DNA of 64,000 nt from Hymenobacter artigasi (GCF_012275535.1 NZ_JAAVTK010000013.1:62001-126000); one strand, 5' to 3'. Counted from the first letter of the stretch, positions 41,841 to 51,218 are shown. A program made the numbers and translations. The notes: generated by a model not told the origin, from the sequence alone.

Positions 41841-42872
41841 ATGACTCCCGTTCCGCCCGCTGCCCCAAACCGCTTTGCCGCCCTCTTATCCCGCGCCGGG
41901 CTCGACTGGTTTCTGCTGGCGCTGCTGGGCGTAGTGGCGCTGGCCTACTTCGCGCCCGGCCTGGGCAGCAAGGCCAGTCCTGTGCCGTGGCACAGCATTA
42001 CGACGGTGGGCGTGGCGCTGGTTTTTTTCTTTTATGGCCTGAAGCTGAGCTTTGATAAGCTACGCGACGGCATGCGCAACTGGCGGCTGCACACGCTGGT
42101 GCAGCTGAGTACGTTCGTGCTGTTTCCGGCCCTGGCGCTGCTGGTGCACCCGTTTTTTGGGGCTGAAGGCGGCGAGCTGCTTTGGCAAAGCATCTTCTTT
42201 CTGTGCGCGCTGCCCAGCACGGTTTCCACGTCGGTGGTGATGGTGAGCATTGCGGGCGGCAACCTGCCGGCGGCCATTTTCAACGCCAGTATTTCCAGTC
42301 TGTTGGGCATCGCTCTCACGCCGCTGCTGTGTAGTTTTTTCCTGCATACCAGCACGGGCGGTGGCCAACTCTGGAGCCTGGCCGTGCAGCTGCTGTGGCA
42401 GGTGGTGCTGCCGGTAGGGGCGGGGGTGCTGCTCAATTCCCGCTTCCACGCCTTCGCCGAGCGCCACAAGGCCGGCCTGCGCATCTTCGACCAGGTCACC
42501 ATCCTGCTCATCGTCTTCACCGCTTTCTGCGATTCCTTCGCCGATGGCATTTTCAGCCGCTACCGCCCGGCCGATATTTTCAAGCTGGGCGCGGGCATGG
42601 TTGCGCTGTACCTGCTGGTGTTCGGCATCATCTGGGCCCTGAGCCGCGCCCTGCACTTCCCCCGCGCCGACCAGATTGTGGCCGTTTTCTGCGGCTCGAA
42701 AAAGTCGCTGGTGCACGGCAGTGTGATGGCTAGCCTGCTGTTTCCGGCCAGCGCCGCCACGGGGCTCATTCTGCTGCCGCTCATGCTCTACCACGCCTTG
42801 CAGATTGTGCTGGCCAGTAGCATGGCGCAGTACCTGGGCCGCCAGCCGGTAATAGAGCCGGTGGCAGCCTGA
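41841..42872 (+). CDS. Bile acid:sodium symporter-family (SBF-like) transporter
   Basis: A 343-residue membrane protein with about ten hydrophobic helices, of the SBF-like/YfeH type. Typical elements are LVFFFYGLKLSFDKLRDGM in the first third, LCALPSTVSTSVVMVSIAGGNLPAAIFNASISSLLGIALTP for the first crossing motif, and VFCGSKKSLVHGSVMASLLF plus LPLMLYHALQIVLASSMAQ near the end. The family couples organic anion transport to sodium; the substrate here is unknown. The ATG at 41841 follows the terminator and removes residues encoded by repeat DNA. Confidence 0.85.
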   Translation: MTPVPPAAPNRFAALLSRAGLDWFLLALLGVVALAYFAPGLGSKASPVPWHSITTVGVALVFFFYGLKLSFDKLRDGMRNWRLHTLVQLSTFVLFPALALLVHPFFGAEGGELLWQSIFFLCALPSTVSTSVVMVSIAGGNLPAAIFNASISSLLGIALTPLLCSFFLHTSTGGGQLWSLAVQLLWQVVLPVGAGVLLNSRFHAFAERHKAGLRIFDQVTILLIVFTAFCDSFADGIFSRYRPADIFKLGAGMVALYLLVFGIIWALSRALHFPRADQIVAVFCGSKKSLVHGSVMASLLFPASAATGLILLPLMLYHALQIVLASSMAQYLGRQPVIEPVAA

Positions 42873-42898
42873 CGCGGCGGAGCCGAACCAACGGCAAA

Positions 42899-43058
42899 AC
42901 CTCACCCCCGGCCCCTCTCCGCAGGAGAGGGGGGCCACGGCGGCGTATACAAGGTGTTTTTTTGCAAAAAAAAGGTTCGATTCTGGATAGAATCGAACCT
43001 TTTTTATAGCCTGACATCAGGCTCCCCTCTCTTTTGGAGAGGGGCCGGGGGTGAGGTC
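42899..43058. repeat. C-rich inverted repeat with internal terminator hairpin
   Basis: Arms AACCTCACCCCCGGCCCCTC onward (42899-42937) and 43020-43058 are inverted. In the centre lies AAAAAAGGTTCGATTC/GAATCGAACCTTTTTT (42966-43003), which can act as a bidirectional terminator between the convergent genes. Confidence 0.85.
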
Positions 43059-43089
43059 ACCCGCGTCAGGTTTTGCAGGGAAGTTATGC

Positions 43090-43803
43090 TTACGCGCCCA
43101 GCTTCTCCCCGAAAAACGCCAGCGTCAGCGCCCAGGCTTCTTTGGCGGCTTCGGGGTGGTAGCTGGCCCGTGCGTCGCAGTGGAAGCCGTGGTCGGCGTA
43201 GGAGATGACGGTGTTGATGTAGGGCTTGTTAGCCGCTTCCACCGCCTCAATTACCTGGTTAATATCGGCTTTGCCAATGTGCTCATCGAGCCCGCCCCAG
43301 AAAAACAGGTGCGTGGCGTGCAGGTCTTTGGCGCGGTCGGCAATGGTGTGGGTGCCGCCGCCGTAGTACGATACGGCTGCCGCCAGCGGCAGCACGGCAT
43401 TGGCCAGAAACGATACCCGGCCGCCCAGGCAAAAGCCGATGCTGCCAATTTTTTCAGCTTTCACCAGCGGCTGGGTTTGCAGCCAGGCGTAGGCTGCCTG
43501 CAGGTCCGAAGTCAGGTCGTCGTTGTTGATGGCCATGTAGTGGGGCATGGCCTCGGTGCCGAAATTGGCGTAGTCGATTTCCAGGCCCGGGGCGGCCGTG
43601 CGGTGGAACAGCTCGGGGGCGATAACGGCATAGCCGGCCGCCGCCAGCCGGTCGGCCACGCTGCGGATGTGGTGGTTAACGCCGAAGGCTTCCTGCAGCA
43701 GGATGATGCCCGGTACGGGGCCGGTGCTGCTGGGGAAAGCGGTGTAGGCACGCATCTCGGTGCCATCGGCCACGGCGAGGGTGACGAAATTCTGGTCGCT
43801 CAT
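43090..43803 (-). CDS. Dienelactone hydrolase family protein
   Basis: A 237-residue alpha/beta hydrolase. ILLQEAFGVNHHIRSVADRLAAAGY, the Cys nucleophile in IGSIGFCLGGR (about residue 124), an Asp in FFWGGLDEHI, and His in ADHGFHCD form the DLH catalytic set. The EAFG motif with Glu contacting the Cys is present. It is cytosolic, with no signal peptide. Substrate unknown; these enzymes cleave dienelactone or related esters. Monocistronic, with the C-rich repeat downstream. Confidence 0.9.
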   Translation of the reverse strand: MSDQNFVTLAVADGTEMRAYTAFPSSTGPVPGIILLQEAFGVNHHIRSVADRLAAAGYAVIAPELFHRTAAPGLEIDYANFGTEAMPHYMAINNDDLTSDLQAAYAWLQTQPLVKAEKIGSIGFCLGGRVSFLANAVLPLAAAVSYYGGGTHTIADRAKDLHATHLFFWGGLDEHIGKADINQVIEAVEAANKPYINTVISYADHGFHCDARASYHPEAAKEAWALTLAFFGEKLGA

Positions 43804-43937
43804 TTGAAAGGATTTGGGATTGTTTCGGGCATTAACAGTTGAACGGGCAATTGTTCATTGCGCCGGCCCGGCCCGGGCGCTTTTCCGAACCGGATGGCCC
43901 GGCCGGGGGTTTACCACCTTGTTCCAATCCGCTGGCT

Positions 43938-44987
43938 ATGAAATCCACCCCCCAAATCCGCCTCAACGTCCTCGACCAGTCGCCCATCCGGCCGGGCAGC
44001 ACCGCCCGCCAGGCCCTGCTCGAAACCGTGCAGCTGGCCCAGCTCGCCGACCGCCTCGGCTACACCCGCTTCTGGGTGAGCGAGCACCACAATACCCACA
44101 CGCTGGCCGGCTCTACGCCCGAGGTGCTCATTGCCCACCTCGGCAGCCAGACGCAGCACATCCGGCTGGGCTCGGGCGGCGTGATGCTGCCGCACTACTC
44201 GGCCCTGAAAGTGGCCGAAAACTTCCGCCTGCTCGAAAACCTGTTTCCCGGCCGCATCGACCTGGGCATGGGCCGCGCCCCCGGCGGCGACCGCCTCACG
44301 GCCCACGCCCTCAACCCCAGCAACACCTTCAGCGAGCAGGATTTCGTGGAGCAGCTCATGGACCTGCAAGCCTATCTGCGCGATGACAAGGTGCCCGACA
44401 CTATTCACGAGCGGGTGATGGCCGCCCCCCAGGCCCCCACCGTGCCGGAGCTCTGGCTGCTGAGCTCCAGCGGCCAGAGCGGCCTGTTTGCCGCGCATTT
44501 GGGCATGGCGTTTTCGTTCGCGCAGTTCATTAATGGGGCGGGCGGCCCGGCGGCCGTGCGCCAGTACCGCGAGCGGTTCCGGCCCAGCCGCGAGCTGGCC
44601 GCGCCGCTGGCCAACGTGGCCGTATTCACGTTTTGCGCCGATACCGAGGAAAAAGCCCAGGAGCTGCGCAAAGCCATGGACATGCAGCTCATCCGCTTCA
44701 ACCGGGGCGAATACCGCACCTTTCCCTCGACCGAAGAAGTGCGTAACCACCGTTTCTCCGCCCAGGACCAGGCCCACCTTGCCTCCAACCGCAACCGCGT
44801 GGTGAGCGGCACCCCCGAGCAGGTGCACGCCCAGTTCACCCAGCTGGCCGCCGACTACGGGGTAGATGAAATCACGGCCGTCACCATCACCGCCGATTTT
44901 CAGGACCGCCTGCGCTCCTACGAGCTGCTGGCCGAGGCCTTCGAGCTAACGCCCGCGCCGGCCGAACACGAGGCCCAGCTGGCCTGA
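43938..44987 (+). CDS. LLM-class flavin-dependent oxidoreductase (luciferase-like)
   Basis: A 349-residue monooxygenase of the bacterial luciferase-like TIM barrel. Features are LNVLDQSPIRPGSTARQALLE, LADRLGYTRFWVSEHHN, SGGVMLPHYSALKVAENFRLLENLFPGRIDLGMGRAPGGD and VSGTPEQVHAQF near the end, the order typical of the YhbW/MsnO8-like group. It needs reduced FMN from a partner reductase; none is adjacent. The ATG at 43938 agrees with family length; the upstream extension has no similarity. Confidence 0.88.
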   Translation: MKSTPQIRLNVLDQSPIRPGSTARQALLETVQLAQLADRLGYTRFWVSEHHNTHTLAGSTPEVLIAHLGSQTQHIRLGSGGVMLPHYSALKVAENFRLLENLFPGRIDLGMGRAPGGDRLTAHALNPSNTFSEQDFVEQLMDLQAYLRDDKVPDTIHERVMAAPQAPTVPELWLLSSSGQSGLFAAHLGMAFSFAQFINGAGGPAAVRQYRERFRPSRELAAPLANVAVFTFCADTEEKAQELRKAMDMQLIRFNRGEYRTFPSTEEVRNHRFSAQDQAHLASNRNRVVSGTPEQVHAQFTQLAADYGVDEITAVTITADFQDRLRSYELLAEAFELTPAPAEHEAQLA

Positions 44988-45128
44988 TTGAACGGCTGTC
45001 CACTGACGCCTGACAGCGCTCACGACTTCGCCAGCACGGTGTAGCGACCTGTGGATTTGTGTCCCGTTGTTGAACGATGCAGGCGGTTTCCGTTCAACGG
45101 CGAAACCCATTAACAATATGTTCTCAAT

Positions 45129-45160
45129 AAAAAAACCCGGCCTTGCAGCCGGGTTTTTTT
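45129..45160 (+). terminator. Rho-independent terminator
   Basis: CCCGGC (45136-45141)/GCCGGG (45148-45153) with A7 before and T7 after. It probably serves the luciferase-like gene. Confidence 0.8.
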
Positions 45161-45245
45161 ATTTGAAAAGCAGTCGATTGGCTGAAAAATGCTGAATCAA
45201 TCCCATTGCAATCCTGAAGACATTCTGGTTTCTTTGGAAAGTTTA

Positions 45246-45262
45246 TTTGGAATGATTCTAAA
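45246..45262 (+). promoter_or_regulatory. Fur-like iron box 1
   Basis: TTTGGAATGATTCTAAA is a near-perfect 8-1-8 inverted repeat (one mismatch), close to the TTTAGAATnATTCTAAA form expected of an iron-responsive operator. It lies 39 bp (centre to centre) from box 2, upstream of a siderophore receptor. Confidence 0.65.
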
Positions 45263-45284
45263 TAGCGAACACCTTTGTGCTCTA

Positions 45285-45301
45285 TTTTGAATCATTCTAA
45301 A
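45285..45301 (+). promoter_or_regulatory. Fur-like iron box 2
   Basis: TTTTGAATCATTCTAAA is the second near-palindromic copy, ending 7 bp before the receptor ATG. The two boxes bracket the probable promoter, so co-repression by a Fur-family regulator in iron-replete cells is likely. Confidence 0.65.
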
Positions 45302-45308
45302 TAAGGTC

Positions 45309-47828
45309 ATGAAATACTTCGTCCCGCTCCTTTCGCTTTCCATTGCGCTGCTACCCGCCACGGGGTTTGCCCAGAATACGCCGTTGCGGCACCATGAGCA
45401 GCAGCGCGGCAGCAGTAAGAATGGCACCGTGACGGGCCGCGTGCTGCTGGCCGATGGCCAGCCGGCCGAGCAGGTTTCGGTGCGTCTCAAGGGCAGCGAG
45501 CGCGGCACCGTTACCGCCGCCGACGGCAGCTTCGCCTTAAAAGTGCCGGCGGGCTGGCAGGCCTTTGTGGTGAGCTGCCTGGGCTGCCAGGCGCAGGAAG
45601 TGGCCGTAGAAGTGCAGCCCGGCCAGGCGGTGGCCCTGCCGCCCTTCACGCTGGCCCGGGGCGAGCAGCAATTGCAGGAAGTGACCGTGGCCGGCGCTAA
45701 AAGCCTGAACCAGAGCACGCCCAGCGCGGGCAAAATGCCCATCGCGCCCCTCGACAACCCGCAGGCCACGCTCACCATTGAGCGGCCGGTGCTGGAGCAG
45801 CAGCAGGCCCTGCGCCTGAGCGACGTGCTGACCAACGTGGCCGGCGTGTACGTGATGGGCACTACGGGCGGCGCGCAGGAGGAAATCGCCAGCCGGGGCT
45901 TCGCCTACACCAGCGCCAACACCTTCAAAAACGGCGTGCGCTTCAACAACGGCATCATGCCCGAAGTAAGCTCCCTGGAGCGCATGGAGGTGCTGAAGGG
46001 CAGCGCGGCCATTCTGTACGGCAACGTGGCGGCGGGCGGCATCCTGAACCTGGTGACGAAGAAGCCGTTGTTTGAGCGCGGCGGCTCGGTGGGGCTGCGG
46101 GTGGGCAGCTACGGTTTCGTGAAGCCGCAGTTCGACGTATACGGCGCGGTGGGGGAGAGCCGGCAAGTGGCCTTCCGCCTGAACGGCACCTGGGAGCGCG
46201 CCGACAGCTACCGCGCCGGCGTGAAGAGCAACCGCGTGTACGTCAACCCCTCGCTGCTGTTCCGGCTGTCGCCTAAAACCGAGCTGGTGATTGAAGGCGA
46301 CTATCTGCGCGACAACCGCACGCCCGACTACGGCATCGGGGCTATCGGCTACGAGATTCAGGAATCGCGCAGTCGCTTCCTGAACGTGGCCGACGCCACC
46401 AACGCCACCAACCAGACCAGCGCTACCGCCACCCTCACCACCCGCCTCAATAGCACCTGGCAGGTGCGGGCCGTGGGCTCGTTCCAGCGCTACGACAACG
46501 AGCTGCGCAGCGCTGCCCGCCCCACCAGCATTGTGGGCACCACGGCCGGCCGCCGCTACGGCGACTGGCAGCGCGGCCTGCAACGCACCCAAACGGCCGA
46601 GAACTATTACCTCGCGCAGGTCGACCTCACCGGGATGCTCCGCACCGGCCGCATTGGCCACACCGTGCTGGTGGGCGCCGATGCCGACCAGTACAACACC
46701 AACACGCTGGCCTTCATCTCTCAGGCCTACGACTCGCTCAACATCCTCAATGCCAGCCGGGTGCTGGGCCAGCCTAAAGGCCGGGTAACGGGTTTCGACG
46801 CCATGCGCTACAACACCCGCACGCTGGGCAACACCCGCCGCGCCGGCTTCTACGCGCAGGACCTCATCGGCCTGACTGACCAAGTGAAGGTGCTGGCCGG
46901 CATGCGCTGGAGCTACCAGGAAACCCCCAGCGACGTGTACACTTATCCGGCCCTGGCGCTGCCGGCCACCAACGCGCCCACGGTAGCCGAAAACCGCCGC
47001 TACGACAATGCCTTCTCGCCCCGCCTGGGCCTAGTGTATCAGCCCGTGAAAACGACGGCCATTTTTGCCTCGTATTCCAATTCCTTCACCCCGAATTCCG
47101 GCGTCGATGTGCGGGGCAATAACCTGGCCCCTTCGCTCATCGACCAGTACGAAGTCGGTATCAAAAATGACCTGTTTAAAGGAGCTTTGTCGGCCAACGT
47201 GACGGCCTACCGCATCGTGAACAGCAACCAGGCTCAGAGCGTGCTGCCCACCGACCCGCGCTTTGCCACCGCCGCCACTGCCAGCCCGCAGGAGCTGGCC
47301 GGCCAGGTCACCAGCAAGGGCATAGAAGTCGATATCCAGAGCCGGCCTGTCAATGGCATCTCGCTCATTGCCGGCTACAGCTACAACCACACGGCCTACA
47401 CCCGCAGCAACCTCTACGAAGACGGCAGCCGCCTGCGCTACAACCCCGCCCACACGGCCAATGCCAGCCTGTACTACAGCTTTGCCAACGTCTTCGCCAA
47501 CAACAACTTCCTGCGCGGCCTCAGCGCCGGCCTGACGACCTACTACGTGGGCGACCGCCTGGCCGGCCGCAATCCCCGCCTGCTCGACCCCACCACCGGC
47601 AAGCCCTGGGCCACGAACGGCACGGCATCGGCCGATGCCTTCAAGCTCATTGCTCTGCCCAACTATTTCCTCTTTGACGCCTCGGTGGGCTATGCCTACG
47701 AGCGGTTTTCGGTGCGCTTCAAAATGGCCAACCTGCTCAACGAGTTGAGCTACAACGTGCACGACGACAACAGTATCAACCCCATCGCGCCCCGCACCTT
47801 CGCCACCACCCTCACTTACAAGCTGTAG
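45309..47828 (+). CDS. TonB-dependent siderophore receptor
   Basis: An 839-residue outer-membrane receptor: signal peptide to TGFAQ (22), CarboxypepD_reg-like domain (about 40-118), then EVTVAGAKSLNQST as TonB-box region, plug with LSDVLTNVAGVYVMG, SRGF and LKGSAAILYGNVAAGGILNLVTKKP (FhuA/ferric-siderophore signature), and a barrel with NSGVDVRGNNLAPSLIDQYEVGIKNDLFKGALSANVTAYRI, ending RTFATTLTYKL. The two Fur-like boxes upstream and the following PepSY gene support ferric-siderophore uptake. The exact siderophore is unknown. Confidence 0.92.
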   Translation: MKYFVPLLSLSIALLPATGFAQNTPLRHHEQQRGSSKNGTVTGRVLLADGQPAEQVSVRLKGSERGTVTAADGSFALKVPAGWQAFVVSCLGCQAQEVAVEVQPGQAVALPPFTLARGEQQLQEVTVAGAKSLNQSTPSAGKMPIAPLDNPQATLTIERPVLEQQQALRLSDVLTNVAGVYVMGTTGGAQEEIASRGFAYTSANTFKNGVRFNNGIMPEVSSLERMEVLKGSAAILYGNVAAGGILNLVTKKPLFERGGSVGLRVGSYGFVKPQFDVYGAVGESRQVAFRLNGTWERADSYRAGVKSNRVYVNPSLLFRLSPKTELVIEGDYLRDNRTPDYGIGAIGYEIQESRSRFLNVADATNATNQTSATATLTTRLNSTWQVRAVGSFQRYDNELRSAARPTSIVGTTAGRRYGDWQRGLQRTQTAENYYLAQVDLTGMLRTGRIGHTVLVGADADQYNTNTLAFISQAYDSLNILNASRVLGQPKGRVTGFDAMRYNTRTLGNTRRAGFYAQDLIGLTDQVKVLAGMRWSYQETPSDVYTYPALALPATNAPTVAENRRYDNAFSPRLGLVYQPVKTTAIFASYSNSFTPNSGVDVRGNNLAPSLIDQYEVGIKNDLFKGALSANVTAYRIVNSNQAQSVLPTDPRFATAATASPQELAGQVTSKGIEVDIQSRPVNGISLIAGYSYNHTAYTRSNLYEDGSRLRYNPAHTANASLYYSFANVFANNNFLRGLSAGLTTYYVGDRLAGRNPRLLDPTTGKPWATNGTASADAFKLIALPNYFLFDASVGYAYERFSVRFKMANLLNELSYNVHDDNSINPIAPRTFATTLTYKL

Positions 47829-47838
47829 TTGAACCCCG

Positions 47839-49071
47839 ATGAGCCCGACCAAAACCCTTTTCCGCAATATCCACCTTTGGCTGGGCCTGGGCACCGGCCT
47901 GCTTATCGTGTTCGTGTGCCTCACGGGCAGCGTGCTGGCCTTCGAGCAGGAAATAGAGCAGGCCTGGTACCCGGCGCGCTACTTCGTGGCCCCCGCCACC
48001 ACGCCGCGCCTGCCGCTGACGCAGCTGGCCGAGGCCGTGAAAGCCTATAAGCCCAAAGCCAGAATCAGCAGCTTCAAGCTCTACGCCGACCCCGCCCGCA
48101 CCGTGGAAGTAAGCCTGGCCGGCGATGCCAACGGTAAGGAAGCACAGGGGAACGCGCGCGGCGGTGCGGGCCAGATGCCCGGCAAAGGCGGCCCCGGCAA
48201 AGGAGGCAAGGGCAAAGGCGCGGCCGGCCCCCGCATCTTCGTGAATCCCTACACGGCCGCCGTCACGGGTGAGCTGAACCCGCGCGACAACTTCTTCAAA
48301 ACCGTGGAGCAGCTGTACCGCGGCCTAGTAGCCGGCAAAACCGGCAAGCTGGTGATGGGCGTGAATTCCGTGGTGTTCCTGTTCATCCTCGGCACCGGGC
48401 TGGTGCTGTGGTGGCCCACCGCCCGCAAGGCCCTCAAGCCGCGCCTGACGGTGAAGTGGGGCAGCAACTGGAAGCGCCTGAACCACGATTTTCACATCTC
48501 GCTGGGCTTTTATGCCGCCGTGTTCCTGTTCATCATGGCCCTCACGGGCGTGGGCATGTCGTTCGATTGGGTGGGCACGGGCATCAATAAGCTCACCCAC
48601 TCGCCCCTGAAGCGGCCCGAACCTCCCACCTCGGCCGCGCCCGTTGTGGGCGGCACCGCGCCCTTGGCCGCCGATGCCATGCTGGCCCTGGCCCGCCAGC
48701 AGGCCCCCGATGCCGAGTCATACTCCGTGCAAATGCCCAAGGAGCCTACCGGCAGTATTCGGGTGGCCATCCTGCGCCCCGGCGCCATCACCGAAAGTGC
48801 TACCTATGAAGTCTATCTCGACCAGTATTCGGGCCGGATAATCAGCAGTCAGACTTATGCGCAAAAGCCGGTGGGCCAGCGTATCCGGGGTTTGTTCAAG
48901 CCGGTGCACACGGGAGCTATTGGGGGCTTGCCAACCAAAATTCTGGCTTTTACTATCGGCCTGTTGGGAGCCACCTTTCCCATTACGGGCACCATTATGT
49001 GGTGGAACCGGCGGCGCAAAAGCCGTCGGGCACGGCCGGTTGAAAATGTAATTTTGGTTGGAATGAATTGA
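47839..49071 (+). CDS. PepSY-associated TM protein (siderophore-iron reductase-like)
   Basis: A 410-residue inner-membrane protein with four helices: IHLWLGLGTGLLIVFVCLTG (residue 11 on), VMGVNSVVFLFILGTGLVLW, GFYAAVFLFIMALTGVGMSF and ILAFTIGLLGATFPITGTIMWW. H-x-x-x-G and NHDFHISLG histidines could ligate haem. The periplasmic PepSY loop carries an unusual Gly/Lys-rich insert (MPGKGGPGKGGKGKG, about residues 115-130). It lies 10 bp after the siderophore receptor, so it is in the same iron-regulated operon and probably helps reduce or release iron. Confidence 0.85.
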   Translation: MSPTKTLFRNIHLWLGLGTGLLIVFVCLTGSVLAFEQEIEQAWYPARYFVAPATTPRLPLTQLAEAVKAYKPKARISSFKLYADPARTVEVSLAGDANGKEAQGNARGGAGQMPGKGGPGKGGKGKGAAGPRIFVNPYTAAVTGELNPRDNFFKTVEQLYRGLVAGKTGKLVMGVNSVVFLFILGTGLVLWWPTARKALKPRLTVKWGSNWKRLNHDFHISLGFYAAVFLFIMALTGVGMSFDWVGTGINKLTHSPLKRPEPPTSAAPVVGGTAPLAADAMLALARQQAPDAESYSVQMPKEPTGSIRVAILRPGAITESATYEVYLDQYSGRIISSQTYAQKPVGQRIRGLFKPVHTGAIGGLPTKILAFTIGLLGATFPITGTIMWWNRRRKSRRARPVENVILVGMN

Positions 49072-49316
49072 ATCTGGGTTGATTGGTTTGAGCTAAGTAT
49101 TGTTCAATCGGATAAATTCTTGTCAAGAATATAAAGGTCTGGTAATAAGTTGGTTTTTGGTAACTCATTCCCATTTTGGTGCTGACTTTCCCATTTAGAT
49201 GCAATTTAAATAAGTGCGAAAAAGTAAAATTATTGATTGTTAGCTGGTTAGGCAACTGGCTGAAGGGTGGCTGGAAGATTGTGTCTGGCATAGGCGGACA
49301 CTCTAATCAGCTACTT

Positions 49317-50354
49317 ATGTTTAAACTATACCCCTTGGTGCGCGTCGTTTTGGTGGCGCTTGTTTCTTTGAGTATGACCGGAAAAGCCTGCGCCGAGCAG
49401 GTGCAGTACGCGACCTCCGTAGCCACCTCCGCGTTTGCTGCTAATACCGAGCAAGCGGTGGACGGCTCGCTTATGACCGCTGCTACGCTTTCAGCCCCGG
49501 CTCTGGGTGCTTCCCGGCTCCGGTTGGTCTTTAGCTCGATGGTGCAGTCGGGCGGCCGGGTCGGATTGGTTATTCAGGCCGGCTCAACCCTGGATGTGTC
49601 GCTCCTAAACAACATGTCGATTCGTACCTACATGAACTCGAACTCGGGGTACGAAGAAAATATTGCCGTGAATAGTCTGGTGACCCTGAGCGCGCTGAGC
49701 GGGGGCAAGGCCAACGTGGAATTCACTGCTGGTAAGCCCTTCAACCAGATTGAGCTGCGGGTTGGAGGGTTGATTAATGCCAGCCTGGACGTGGATTTAT
49801 TTGCCGCCTATGCCCCCCTCGCGGCCCCACTGCCGGTAGAGCTGGCCATTTTTCAGGGCAAAAGCACTGCTGCCGGCACCTCCCTGAGCTGGAGCACGGC
49901 TTCGGAGCGCAATAGCGACTATTTCGTGGTAGAGCGGGCCGATGACTCGCCGGAGAGCTTCCGGGCCATTGGCCAGGTGCAGGGGGTGGGCACCGCGTCG
50001 CAGCTCACGCAGTACAGTTTCGTGGATGCTCGCCCCAAGTCGTTGTGCTACTATCGGCTGCGGCAGGTCGACCGCGACGGCACCAGCAGCATCAGCCCCG
50101 TGGTGGTCGTGAAAAATGCAGCCTTCAGTCAGCGGCTGGTTGTTTATCCCAGCCTTACCATTGAAAACGTGACGGTTATGGGGGTGCTCGGCACTCGCTT
50201 TGCCCTGTGCGACCAACTCGGGCGGCAGTTGCAAACGGGAGAAGTACTGGCTTCACAGTCGGTGCTCGACGTGCGCGCCCTGCCCGCCGGCATCTACTTT
50301 GTGCGCGACCTGAGCACCGGCACCAGCACCCGTTTCGTGCGCTCCACCAGGTAA
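49317..50354 (+). CDS. Secreted protein with LPVEL module and T9SS domain
   Basis: A 345-residue exported protein. Signal peptide MFKLYPLVRVVLVALVSLSM to KACA. Residues 25-155 are a beta-sandwich-like domain (ASRLRLVFSSMVQSGGRVGLVIQAG). The LPVEL module spans about 160-250 (LPVELAIFQGK, TASERNSDYFVVERA, SLCYYRLRQVDRDGTSSISP), followed by a type A sorting domain (ALPAGIYFVRDLSTGTSTRF). No enzymatic motif is seen. The ATG at 49317 is used because the upstream extension (from 49176) lacks a signal. The gap 49072-49316 holds no other gene. Confidence 0.78.
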   Translation: MFKLYPLVRVVLVALVSLSMTGKACAEQVQYATSVATSAFAANTEQAVDGSLMTAATLSAPALGASRLRLVFSSMVQSGGRVGLVIQAGSTLDVSLLNNMSIRTYMNSNSGYEENIAVNSLVTLSALSGGKANVEFTAGKPFNQIELRVGGLINASLDVDLFAAYAPLAAPLPVELAIFQGKSTAAGTSLSWSTASERNSDYFVVERADDSPESFRAIGQVQGVGTASQLTQYSFVDARPKSLCYYRLRQVDRDGTSSISPVVVVKNAAFSQRLVVYPSLTIENVTVMGVLGTRFALCDQLGRQLQTGEVLASQSVLDVRALPAGIYFVRDLSTGTSTRFVRSTR

Positions 50355-50391
50355 CCCCGACGGGCCCTGCTACCCGATTAGCTAACTGACC

Positions 50392-50423
50392 AAGTGCCCC
50401 GTATGTAGTGATTCGGGGCACTT
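50392..50423. terminator. Bidirectional terminator
   Basis: AAGTGCCCCG (50392-50401) pairs perfectly with CGGGGCACTT (50414-50423) between the convergent T9SS and TSUP genes. Confidence 0.75.
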
Positions 50424-50429
50424 GCTGTT

Positions 50430-51218
50430 TCAGGCAAATGTCTCCCAGCCCAGCTTCAGAATAAATACGCTAACCACCGCCAAAAACAGCACCCGCACGA
50501 AGCCCGTGCCTTGGCGCATGGCCACCCGCGCCCCCAGCGTGGCGCCCAGCACATTGCACACCGCCATGGGCAGCGCCACCTGGTACAACACCTGCCCGGT
50601 CGAGACGAAGTAGGCCAGCCCGGCAATGTTGGTGGCCACGTTCACCACTTTGGCCGAGGCTGAGGCGGCCAGGAAATCGTAGCCAAACAGCCCCACGAAG
50701 GCAAACAGCAGCAAGCTGCCCGTGCCCGGCCCAAAAAAGCCGTCGTAAAACCCGATGCTCGCGCCCAGCGCCACGCCCGTCCACAGCTCGCGGCGGCCGT
50801 GCAGGCGGGGCGCATGCAGGCTGCCAAAATCCTTGCGCCAGAAGGTGTAGGCGGCCATCAGCACCAGCAGGGCCAGCACCAGCGGCTTCACCAGCTCCTT
50901 GTTCAGGCCGCTCACGGCGCGGGCACCCAGCAGCGCGAAGCAGCCCGCTACTACCGCCGCCACCGCCACCGTGCGCCAGCGAATGGGTACGCCCGTCAGG
51001 CCCTTCAGGTAGCGATATGCCGACGCCGAGGTGCCCGCCAGGCTGGCCACTTTGCCCGTGCCCAGCACCGTAGGAATGGGCGTGTCTTTGGGCAGCAGCA
51101 GCAGCAGGGCCGGCAGCTGAATGAGCCCGCCGCCGCCCACCATCGAATCAATAAAACCGGCCAGAAAGGCGAAAAAGCTCAATAGCGCCAGGGTAGTCAG
51201 GCTGATGCCATCCATCAT
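50430..51218 (-). CDS. TSUP (TauE/SafE) family membrane transporter
   Basis: A 262-residue protein with about eight hydrophobic helices in two homologous halves. FLAGFIDSMVGGGGLIQLPALLLL (residue 18 on) and GASIGFYDGFFGPGTGSLLLFAF are the paired family motifs, the first typical of YfcA-like members. It probably exports or imports sulfur-containing anions, but YfcA substrates are not settled. The start at 51218 reads MMDG, and the second Met is equally possible. It lies 11 bp after the following small membrane protein gene in the same direction. Confidence 0.87.
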   Translation of the reverse strand: MMDGISLTTLALLSFFAFLAGFIDSMVGGGGLIQLPALLLLLPKDTPIPTVLGTGKVASLAGTSASAYRYLKGLTGVPIRWRTVAVAAVVAGCFALLGARAVSGLNKELVKPLVLALLVLMAAYTFWRKDFGSLHAPRLHGRRELWTGVALGASIGFYDGFFGPGTGSLLLFAFVGLFGYDFLAASASAKVVNVATNIAGLAYFVSTGQVLYQVALPMAVCNVLGATLGARVAMRQGTGFVRVLFLAVVSVFILKLGWETFA

